Shown here: piece after piece, positions 1 through 6,856 of the stretch | Numbering within the stretch: the stretch's first letter is position 1 | Layout: each line of letters opens with the position of its first letter | NCBI RefSeq assembly: GCF_038397775.1 | Contig: NZ_CP151650.1 | Coordinates: 4,092,001 to 4,156,000 of the forward strand | Length of the DNA stretch: 64,000 nt | Reading direction: 5' to 3' | From: Pseudomonas sp. RC10 | Lineage (GTDB): Bacteria; Pseudomonadota; Gammaproteobacteria; Pseudomonadales; Pseudomonadaceae | Notes under the pieces: generated by a model | What the model saw: the letters and a program-made list of their open reading frames with translations, nothing else | What the model was told of the DNA's origin: nothing | Databases searched by the model: none | Position numbers and translations under genes: made by a program

Positions 1-574
1 GACGCGGCGTTGCATCCGGTGTGGCGACCAGTTCGCCATCAACCCTCGCCATGACCCCTGCGCCGATGATTTCACTGACGCTCATGGCCGAGCCACGGGA
101 CATCGAACCTGGAACATGAAGCGCAATGCTCAGCGCAAAAGGCTGTTCAACCCGCTTGGCGACGTGCACCGCCAGGGAATCGGTCGGTACAACGTCCCAA
201 CCCACTCCCGGCAAGAGCATGACCTGGTGCGCAGCGGCTTCCGCTCCCAGTCGCTCGGCCAGCCGGTAGACGTTGATCTCCGCCGTGATGTCCAGATAGT
301 CCACCCCGGCCTCGATACAGGCGCGCATCAGCGGCTCTGCGGTGTGCGCAAAGGGGCCGGCGAAGTTGAGCAGGACCGAGATACCGGACAACGCGCCCGC
401 CGCATCCGCATTGGCATCGAACAGTCGAAACGGCACGCCCAGTTGCGCAGCAAGGGCCGCAAGACGCGCGTGATCACGCCCGGCGATTTCGAAGGACAGG
501 CCCAGCGCTTTTGCCCGCTCAGCGGCCATGCGACCGGTGTAGCCGGTGGCGCCGTAGATCAGAAGAGTGCTCAT
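1..574 (-). CDS. Saccharopine dehydrogenase-like NAD(P)-binding protein (3' end cut by window)
   Basis: The protein begins MSTLLIYGATGYTGRMAAER, a Rossmann glycine motif (GATGYTG) typical of the saccharopine dehydrogenase / trans-acting enoyl reductase family. About 191 residues are visible and the C-terminus lies outside the window. The substrate cannot be read from the sequence; members of this group are often uncharacterised oxidoreductases. Its ATG overlaps the TGA of the upstream glyoxalase gene as ATGA (571-574), so the two are probably translationally coupled. It is the third gene of a leftward operon that starts with the SDR at 1750. Confidence 0.8.
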   Translation of the reverse strand, partial: MSTLLIYGATGYTGRMAAERAKALGLSFEIAGRDHARLAALAAQLGVPFRLFDANADAAGALSGISVLLNFAGPFAHTAEPLMRACIEAGVDYLDITAEINVYRLAERLGAEAAAHQVMLLPGVGWDVVPTDSLAVHVAKRVEQPFALSIALHVPGSMSRGSAMSVSEIIGAGVMARVDGELVATPDATPR

Positions 575-972
575 CGGGCGTGCTGCCATTTTTTATGAAC
601 GAATTCGAGGCTGTACCCATCCGGGTCAAGCACATTGGCGGCGTAGTAATCGGGATCGTAGTGCAGACGCGCACCGGGCGCGCCGTTGTCGACAGCGCCT
701 GCCTTCATGGCAGCAGCGTAGGCGGCGTCCACTTCGGCCTGGCTGTTGGCGACGAAACCCACATGTGCGGCGCGTCCCTCGACGCCTCCCTCGCGCAGCC
801 AGAAAAACACCCGGCCATTGGCACCAAAGCCCTTGAGATCGGGGTGCCCCGGCGGGCCGTCCTTGCCGTCGTAGTCCAGGCGCGCGGTAATGCCCAACGG
901 GGTCAAGGCCGCTTCGTAGAAACGGATGGAACGGGTGATGTCGCTGACCGACAAAAAGACATGATCCAGCAT
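571..972 (-). CDS. Glyoxalase/bleomycin-resistance (VOC) family protein
   Basis: A protein of 133 residues starting MLDHVFLSVSDITRSIRFYE, the usual opening of a vicinal-oxygen-chelate domain, and ending with the family pattern NVLDPDGYSLEFVHK. H4 and a glutamate near the C-terminus (in YSLEFV) are candidate metal ligands. The open frame extends further upstream, but the ATG at 972 has a strong GAGGAG ribosome site and marks the domain start. It lies between an SDR and a saccharopine-dehydrogenase-like gene in one operon. The substrate is unknown; lactoylglutathione lyase-like or dioxygenase-like activity are both possible. Confidence 0.85.
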   Translation of the reverse strand: MLDHVFLSVSDITRSIRFYEAALTPLGITARLDYDGKDGPPGHPDLKGFGANGRVFFWLREGGVEGRAAHVGFVANSQAEVDAAYAAAMKAGAVDNGAPGARLHYDPDYYAANVLDPDGYSLEFVHKKWQHAR

Positions 973-1006
973 TGCGTGCTCCTCAAAGGATGTAGCTGTC
1001 GGCGGT

Positions 1007-1750
1007 TCAGATGTTGTAGCCGCCTGCGACTTCGATGGTCTGGCCATTGATCCAGCTGCCCTCGTGCGACAGCAGCATGGCAATCACGCGGGCGACGTCT
1101 TGCGGCTCACCCACTCTGCCAAGCGCGGTCTGCGCTGCGAGCATGGCCTCGAATTCATCGTTCAGACCGCCGCCAAGCTCTGTGCGGATCGCGCCAGGTG
1201 ACACAGCGTTGGCCCGAATCTGCCGCTCGCCAAACTCTTTGGCCATGTAACGGGTGAGCACTTCCAGTCCGCCCTTGAACGCTGCGTAAGGCGCCACACC
1301 CGCCGTGGCAACGCGGGTGGTTGCGCTGGTCAGGTTGACGATACTCGCACCGTCCGCCAGCAGCGGCAGCACTGTTTGCGTGAGGAAAAAGGGGCCTTTG
1401 AGATGAACATTGAACAGGCCATCGAACTGCGTTTCGCTGACAGTGGCCAAGGGGTTGAACAGGCCATACCCGGCATTGTTGACCAGGCCATCGAGCGTGG
1501 CGACGCCCCAGGTTTCGCGCAACGCCAGTGCCACCGTCTCACGAAACCTGGAGAAACTTGCCACCTCCGACACATCGAGCTTGAGCGCGACCGCCTTGCC
1601 TCCCGCGTGCTCAATGCGCTCGACGACCGAAACCGCCTCCTCTGGATGACTGTTGTAGGTCAGGATGACACCCATGCCCCGCTGAGCAATGTGCTCGGCG
1701 GCACTGGCACCGATGCCGCGACTCCCGCCCGTGACGACGATTACGCTCAT
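1007..1750 (-). CDS. SDR family NAD(P)-dependent oxidoreductase
   Basis: A classical short-chain dehydrogenase of 247 residues. It has the cofactor motif TGGSRGIG near residue 7, NNAG near residue 91, and a catalytic Tyr/Lys region in APYAAFKGG; the C-terminus AGGYNI is typical of the FabG-like group. The start is supported by AGAGGA just upstream. It is first in the operon that continues with the glyoxalase and saccharopine-dehydrogenase-like genes. Its upstream region carries a 21-bp-period tandem site (1813-1846) also found in front of the AraC gene at 5823, so AraC control is likely. The substrate is not evident. Confidence 0.9.
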   Translation of the reverse strand: MSVIVVTGGSRGIGASAAEHIAQRGMGVILTYNSHPEEAVSVVERIEHAGGKAVALKLDVSEVASFSRFRETVALALRETWGVATLDGLVNNAGYGLFNPLATVSETQFDGLFNVHLKGPFFLTQTVLPLLADGASIVNLTSATTRVATAGVAPYAAFKGGLEVLTRYMAKEFGERQIRANAVSPGAIRTELGGGLNDEFEAMLAAQTALGRVGEPQDVARVIAMLLSHEGSWINGQTIEVAGGYNI

Positions 1751-1812
1751 GTGCTGTTCCTCTGTGCTTCGAATGAGGACCCAGCCTACGGATCAGGCCG
1801 ATCAGGAGCGCA

Positions 1813-1846
1813 CCCGTTCCTGCTCGAAACCTGCCTGTTTCTGCTT
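1813..1846. promoter_or_regulatory. Tandem AraC-type operator, copy A (upstream of SDR)
   Basis: Two half sites, CCCGTTCCTGCTC (1813-1825) and CCTGTTTCTGCTT (1834-1846), lie exactly 21 bp apart, two helical turns, as AraC-family activators usually require. The same pair with the same spacing occurs at 5756-5789 in front of the araC gene. Similarity between the loci continues for roughly 100 bp (about 1793-1895 and 5737-5845), so copy A may be the remnant of an SDR/araC intergenic region. Binding is inferred. Confidence 0.6.
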
Positions 1847-1906
1847 TTTGCTCGCAGCACACGAGCGTCTGCCCTCAGCCTGTAGGAGCTGGACAGATGG
1901 ATCGAC

Positions 1907-3148
1907 TCAACGCCGCCACACTTGGCCTTGATCGCTCACGACCCACGGTTGGGCAGCGGACACGACATGGACCCCGCCGACCCAGCGTTCTGCTGGCGCG
2001 TGGTCGAGCCAGTTCAAGCGGCCTGACAAGACCTGCTCGCCCAAGGCAGTGATTCGGATAACGCGCTTCTGCCACTCGGGTCCCGGCTGCTCATGCACGA
2101 GAGGCTGCGGCGAATCGATCAGGGGCCGCAGCAGTGCGTGGAACATCAAATCCCCCAGAAAGGGCAACGGCTCATAACTCATCATCAAGTGGCCAAAGAC
2201 TTTTCCGGAGGGCAGCTCACCGTGATCGGCCAGCACGCGCAGTGTCAGGCGCTCGGTCATGCTTAATCCGTCATTGGCGCCTGGAAGCTCTTGCAGTTGC
2301 CTGGCCAACGCGGGCCCCAGCAGCGGCAGTGCTGGATGCGCTCGCGCGGCAATGCGTGCCCAATCGACCGGGGTTGTCGACGTGTAGGCGGCCCATGCTT
2401 CACGCGCCACTGCCAAGGCGTCTTCGCCCAACGGGCGCCGTTGTGGCCACAGCCAGGCGAGCAGATCGGGCGCCAGTTGCCCGATGCCGATAAATCGCTC
2501 CACGCCGGGAACCTGAGCGATTTCGATCAATTCAAGTCTGCGCGGTAACGCGGGCAAGCTCGCCAGTATCCGCGCCAGAAACAGTTGATCGTAGGCGTCG
2601 GCTTCGCACCACAACACCAGTTCGCTTTCGGCATTCAGTTGCGTCAATGCCTTGCGCTGCGTGGCTTGGCGCTGCTGGATATCTCGCGTCGGCAGATCGA
2701 AGGCCTGTTCGGCAAAGGCCGCTCGCACGGCCCAGTAATCATCCTCAGGCAAAGCCGGCACCGGGCCCATCACCATCGGATCATCGAACATATGAAACGC
2801 ACCCGAGAAACCGGCGATTCGCAGGTTGTGCTCGATATCGTTGCCGCAGCGCCAGTGTTGGACCGCCGCCTCACCCGTCGCGACGAAATCCGGATGGCGT
2901 GCAGCGAACGCAATGCTGTCGGCATGGGCTATCAGCTTGGGCCAACTGGGGAAGCCCGCCTCGCGCGCCATCAGCCACTGCGTGTCAGCGAGTCGATAGT
3001 CAGGGCCCGACAAACCGATCATGCGCAACTGCGTGCGGGCATCGTCGGCTTCGTGGTTTTTCAGTGCTTTCAAAAGACGCTTGGCGCGCTTGCGCAGCGA
3101 GGGCAGATCAGGGAGGCCGTGATGACGGGAAGCGTTTATGGCAGGCAT
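1907..3148 (-). CDS. DUF1835-like protein with ankyrin-associated N-terminal segment
   Basis: A cytoplasmic protein of 413 residues with two parts. The N-terminal ~75 residues (SLRKRAKRLLKALKN, then a DTQWLMAREAGFPSWPKL segment) resemble the lead-in seen in many ankyrin-type proteins. The remainder resembles DUF1835, including ELVLWCEADAYDQLFLARIL, with a DUF3658-like end. No catalytic motif is recognised and the function is unknown. A longer frame runs up to 3295, but the ATG at 3148 has AAGGAG six bases upstream and matches the domain start. It stands alone between the SDR operon and mesD. Confidence 0.75.
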   Translation of the reverse strand: MPAINASRHHGLPDLPSLRKRAKRLLKALKNHEADDARTQLRMIGLSGPDYRLADTQWLMAREAGFPSWPKLIAHADSIAFAARHPDFVATGEAAVQHWRCGNDIEHNLRIAGFSGAFHMFDDPMVMGPVPALPEDDYWAVRAAFAEQAFDLPTRDIQQRQATQRKALTQLNAESELVLWCEADAYDQLFLARILASLPALPRRLELIEIAQVPGVERFIGIGQLAPDLLAWLWPQRRPLGEDALAVAREAWAAYTSTTPVDWARIAARAHPALPLLGPALARQLQELPGANDGLSMTERLTLRVLADHGELPSGKVFGHLMMSYEPLPFLGDLMFHALLRPLIDSPQPLVHEQPGPEWQKRVIRITALGEQVLSGRLNWLDHAPAERWVGGVHVVSAAQPWVVSDQGQVWRR

Positions 3149-3478
3149 GCCAACTCCTTTCAGGGCTCGGTCCGCCGACAAGCCGGGAGCTGGAATGAAA
3201 AATTGAAAACACTTGCCTGGGTGACCCCTTCGCGCGGACCGCAGGCGCAGCAAACGCCCGGCGCTGACTGTAGCGGGAAGAGCCGAAGGAAGCAAAGCCC
3301 GATTGTTAATTACCGAGCGCTTCGCGAAAGCTCAATGGCTCAATCGCAGTACCGGCGGAAGACATGGCAAATCCTGAATAAATATGGGCGGTTGAACACT
3401 GTTAACGTTGGCCTGAAGCCGCCCGTTCAACTGGCTGACTTCAGGCTTTCCAATGACGAACGCGATTCAACGCGCGTC

Positions 3479-4501
3479 CTACAATTCTCTGCGGACGATG
3501 TCTGCGCCCGCACTCAGCGCCTTCAACTTGCCGCTGGCGATTCGTCGCGGCAACGGCGCCATGCCGCAGTTGGTGCACGGATAAAGTTTGTCCGCATCCA
3601 CGAACTGAAGCGCCTTTCTCAAGGTATTGGCGACGTCTTCCGGCGTTTCAATCGCGTGGTTGGCCACATCGATGGCCCCGACCATCACCTTTTTACCCCG
3701 GATGAGTTCGATCAGGTCCATGGGCACGTGGGAGTTGTGGCACTCCAGGGAAACGATGTCGATGCTGGATTTCTGCAGTTTGGGAAAGGCCTCTTCATAC
3801 TGTCGCCACTCGGAACCCAGGGTTTTCTTCCAGTCGGTGTTCGCCTTGATGCCGTAGCCGTAGCAGATGTGCACCGCCGTTTCGGACTTCAGCCCTTCGA
3901 TGGCCCGCTCCAGCGTGGCCACGCCCCAGTCGTTCACCTCATCGAAAAACACGTTAAAGGCAGGCTCGTCAAATTGAATGATGTCGACACCTGCGGCTTC
4001 CAGTTCCCTGGCTTCCTGATTGAGAATTTTGGCGAATTCCCAAGCCAGTTTTTCACGGCTTTTATAGTGAGCATCGTAGAGGGTGTCGATCATCGTCATC
4101 GGGCCCGGCAGCGCCCACTTGATCGGCTGATCGGTCTGCTGACGCAAAAATTTGGCGTCTTCAACGAACACCGGCTTTTGGCGAGCGACTGCCCCGACCA
4201 CCGTCGGCACGCTCGCGTCATAACGGTCACGAATCCTGACGGTTTCGCGCTTTTCGAAATCAACGCCATCAAGGTGCTCGATGAAGGTCGTGACGAAATG
4301 CTGGCGGGTTTGTTCGCCATCGCTGACGATATCGATGCCCGCCCTGTGTTGTTCTTGAAGCGCAAGCAACAGCGCGTCTTGCTTGCCTTCAATCAACTCG
4401 CCGTCCTGCAACTTCCAGGGCGACCAAAGCGTCTCCGGTTGTGCGAGCCAGGAAGGTTTAGGCAAGCTGCCAGCGGTCGACGTGGGCAACAGTTTTTTCA
4501 T
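3479..4501 (-). CDS. mesD: Core methionine synthase MesD (folate-independent MetE-like)
   Basis: A protein of 340 residues that matches only the C-terminal catalytic half of cobalamin-independent MetE. The predicted zinc ligands are H211 and C213 (HICYG), E253 (SLECHN) and C312 (CTNCGMAP); the opening STAGSLPKP is also typical. It lacks the folate-binding N-terminal half of MetE. The core enzymes form several families, and the one paired with a DUF1852 gene is MesD, described as needing MesX and oxygen with an unresolved methyl donor. MesX lies directly upstream here (26-bp gap), which supports the assignment. Confidence 0.88.
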   Translation of the reverse strand: MKKLLPTSTAGSLPKPSWLAQPETLWSPWKLQDGELIEGKQDALLLALQEQHRAGIDIVSDGEQTRQHFVTTFIEHLDGVDFEKRETVRIRDRYDASVPTVVGAVARQKPVFVEDAKFLRQQTDQPIKWALPGPMTMIDTLYDAHYKSREKLAWEFAKILNQEARELEAAGVDIIQFDEPAFNVFFDEVNDWGVATLERAIEGLKSETAVHICYGYGIKANTDWKKTLGSEWRQYEEAFPKLQKSSIDIVSLECHNSHVPMDLIELIRGKKVMVGAIDVANHAIETPEDVANTLRKALQFVDADKLYPCTNCGMAPLPRRIASGKLKALSAGADIVRREL

Positions 4502-4527
4502 GAAAAAAGACCTTATCTATTAATGAA

Positions 4528-5511
4528 TCAAAGCGCGCAGTCAACGGACCACTGTTCAAGAGCGGTCTGGTAGGGCTTGATGAAGTGTTCTTCGGCAAAC
4601 TTTCCTTGCTCGACGGCCAGCTGACTACGCTCTTCGCGGTCATACACAATTCGGGTCAATGAATAGTCCTGGTGCTTCAAGCTGGGCTGATACGACTTTC
4701 CTGCGGCGGAGTTCGCGTTATAAATCTCAGGCCGATAGATCTTCTGAAAAGTGTCCATCGTGCTGACCGTGCCAATCAGCTCAAGGGCGGTGTAATCAGT
4801 CAACAAATCCCCTGAGAAATAAAAGGCCAACGGCGCTGCGCTATTAGGCGGCATGAAATAACGGACGTTCAGGCCCATCTTTTTGAAATACTCATCGGTC
4901 AACGAGTCGTCATCCTGCTGGTATTCAAAGCCCAGCACCGGGTGTTGATTCTCGGTGCGGTGGTAAGTCCTGGCGCTGGAGACGCTCAAGCAGATGACGG
5001 GCGGCTTGTCGAAATGCGCTTTGTAGGCGCTTGAATTAACGAAGCACTTGAAGAGTTTGCCGTGCAGCTCTCCAAAGTCCTCGGGCGTGCTGAACCCGGA
5101 TCGGTTCTTGTTGTGCTCCGTCAACCGCACGCTAAAGTCATAATCTCGAACGTAAGAAGAGAAATTGTTCCCGACGATGCCATTCAGGCGCTCGTTCGTT
5201 GTTCGATCGACAATGGTTGTTTTCAACACCTCAATCATGGGGATGGCGTGGTCACCGTCTTCACCATGGAGGCTCACTTCAACAGAGATGATGTCCAACT
5301 CGACCGTGTAACGATCAGCGGCAGGGTTGTCCCAGTGCGCCAAGGCATTGAAGCGGTTATCGATCATCTTCAAGGTGTTGCGCAAATTCTCCTGACGACG
5401 TTCTCCTCTGGCGAGGTTTGCGAAGTTGGTCGTGATGCGCGTCGTGTCTGACGGAATATAATGCTCATCAAAACTGATGCGCTTGATCGCAAATTCGAAT
5501 GCTGTGCTCAT
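4528..5511 (-). CDS. mesX: MesX (DUF1852), partner of MesD
   Basis: A protein of 327 residues starting MSTAFEFAIKRISFDEHYIP, a full-length DUF1852 protein. It has no signal peptide or membrane segment. DUF1852 proteins are almost always encoded beside a core methionine synthase and have been named MesX, required for MesD-dependent methionine synthesis; the biochemical role is unsettled (oxidative release or delivery of the methyl donor has been considered). It is transcribed first, with mesD 26 bp downstream on the same strand, forming a two-gene operon. The upstream 311 bp are shared with the divergent AraC gene. Confidence 0.88.
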   Translation of the reverse strand: MSTAFEFAIKRISFDEHYIPSDTTRITTNFANLARGERRQENLRNTLKMIDNRFNALAHWDNPAADRYTVELDIISVEVSLHGEDGDHAIPMIEVLKTTIVDRTTNERLNGIVGNNFSSYVRDYDFSVRLTEHNKNRSGFSTPEDFGELHGKLFKCFVNSSAYKAHFDKPPVICLSVSSARTYHRTENQHPVLGFEYQQDDDSLTDEYFKKMGLNVRYFMPPNSAAPLAFYFSGDLLTDYTALELIGTVSTMDTFQKIYRPEIYNANSAAGKSYQPSLKHQDYSLTRIVYDREERSQLAVEQGKFAEEHFIKPYQTALEQWSVDCAL

Positions 5512-5822
5512 GTTGATCCGACACCCTGTTTTTGCCAGACCTGAATAAGCTGTTTGTCTTTATCAGGAATGGCTGTCGTTCCGTTCTTTCACTCGGCTGG
5601 ATTAACAGTGCCTGCAGTGAAAAGCTGTACGAAGTTTAGGCGGGGACCCTGCATGAATAAAAACGAATTGAATTCAGTGAAGGCATTAGCCGGGCTCATG
5701 ATCAACTTCACAGCAATGCGGTCCCACCGTCTTTATCGCCCGGATAAGGAACGCACCTGTTCCTGCTCAAAATCTGCCTGTTTCTGCTTTTCACTTGCGG
5801 GGTACGGCCGTCACCCCTCAGC
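5512..5822. other. Intergenic region between mesX and the AraC gene
   Basis: This 311-bp spacer separates divergent mesX and araC. Its right part holds operator copy B and a block of roughly 100 bp similar to the SDR upstream region near 1.8 kb. No methionine-responsive riboswitch or other RNA structure was recognised. The mesX start has only a weak GGAT ribosome site. Confidence 0.5.
5756..5789. promoter_or_regulatory. Tandem AraC-type operator, copy B (upstream of araC)
   Basis: CCTGTTCCTGCTC (5756-5768) and CCTGTTTCTGCTT (5777-5789) repeat with a 21-bp period, the same half sites and spacing as at 1813-1846. The site lies 34-67 bp before the araC start, a position suited to autoregulation. 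Recognition by the product of the gene at 5823 is inferred from the shared site. Confidence 0.6.
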
Positions 5823-6728
5823 ATGCCGGTTATGGACAACTCACTGAACGAACTCAGGTCACTCGCGGCCCAGGCTGAAAACCGGCGAACCGACACCGGC
5901 ATCCCTCGCGTGGCCATGATCAAGGGAGCAGTTCCCGAGCACCTGCTGGCAGCGGTGTACGACCCGATGATCAATGTGATTCTGCAAGGCAGCAAAACCA
6001 TGACAGTGGGTGACCGGACGCTGCGCTATGACCCCGCCACCTACTTCGTCATGTCCATCGATTTGCCTGCCGTGGGTTCGGTGCACCCGGCCGCCACCGG
6101 CGAACCCTACCTCGCGGTCAGCCTGACACTTGATCTCACTGTATTGTCCACGCTGTTCGCCGACCTGCCCGAACCTGCGCTTCGAGCCGAAGCGAATCCG
6201 GGTTTTTCAGTCGCCCCCATGACCCGCGATCTCACGGACGCCTGGGTGCGAATGCTCAGGTTAATGGGTGACCTGCCAGCCATCGCAGCCCTCGCGCCGG
6301 TCTACGAACGAGAGATCATTTTCCGCGTGCTTCAAGGCCCGCTTGGCTGGATGCTTAGGGAAATCGCTGCGCCGGACAGCGCAATGGCCCGCGTGAATCT
6401 GGCAGTCCAGTGGATTCGTCGCGATTTCGCCCAATCCATCCGCGTCGAAGACCTGGCTGAGCGAGCGTCGATGAGCGTTTCCGCATTCCACCGCCATTTC
6501 AAGGCCGTGACCAATTTGAGCCCGTTGCAATATCAGAAACGTGTGCGCCTGCTTCAAGCCCGAATGCTCATGGTTGCCAGTGCGAAAAGTGTCATGTCGG
6601 CAGCATTCGAAGTGGGTTATGAAAGCGCGACACAGTTCAGCCGGGATTACGCGAAAGCCTTCGGCCTGCCCCCCTCACGAGATGCCAGCAGAATAGTAGG
6701 CGATGGCGCATTCACAGGCGGCCAGTGA
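5823..6728 (+). CDS. AraC family transcriptional regulator (AraC_N type)
   Basis: A regulator of 301 residues. The N-terminal sensor half (PRVAMIKGAVPEHLLAAVYD, NVILQGSKTM) is the cupin-like AraC_N domain found in regulators of neighbouring oxidoreductase genes. The C-terminal ~100 residues hold two HTH motifs, with VEDLAERASMSVSAFHRHFK and VGYESATQFSRDY. The start is uncertain: ATGs at 5823 and 5832 both lack a good ribosome site. The shared tandem operator suggests that it controls the SDR operon at 1750, although mesXD and a DUF1835-like gene now lie between them. mesX is divergent and might also be affected. Confidence 0.87.
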   Translation: MPVMDNSLNELRSLAAQAENRRTDTGIPRVAMIKGAVPEHLLAAVYDPMINVILQGSKTMTVGDRTLRYDPATYFVMSIDLPAVGSVHPAATGEPYLAVSLTLDLTVLSTLFADLPEPALRAEANPGFSVAPMTRDLTDAWVRMLRLMGDLPAIAALAPVYEREIIFRVLQGPLGWMLREIAAPDSAMARVNLAVQWIRRDFAQSIRVEDLAERASMSVSAFHRHFKAVTNLSPLQYQKRVRLLQARMLMVASAKSVMSAAFEVGYESATQFSRDYAKAFGLPPSRDASRIVGDGAFTGGQ

Positions 6729-6856
6729 GTGGTGAGCAGGTCTGGTCGCACCCGCCAGCGTGGAGGTCGATGCTGGTAACATCCCGCGCCGAATCGCACA
6801 AAAATCGCCGGCGCAAACACGTCTTTCGTCGGGCCGGAGTGGGCGTTTGGCGCCTT

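Noticed and set aside
3411..3446. Inverted repeat GCCTGAAG/CTTCAGGC after mesD
   Set aside because: The 20-base loop and missing U-run in the mesD direction do not support a terminator.
2585..4573. Open frame of 662 codons on the plus strand
   Set aside because: It runs antisense through the DUF1835-like gene and mesD and across their spacer; the product has no domain or membrane pattern. It is a shadow of high-GC coding DNA.
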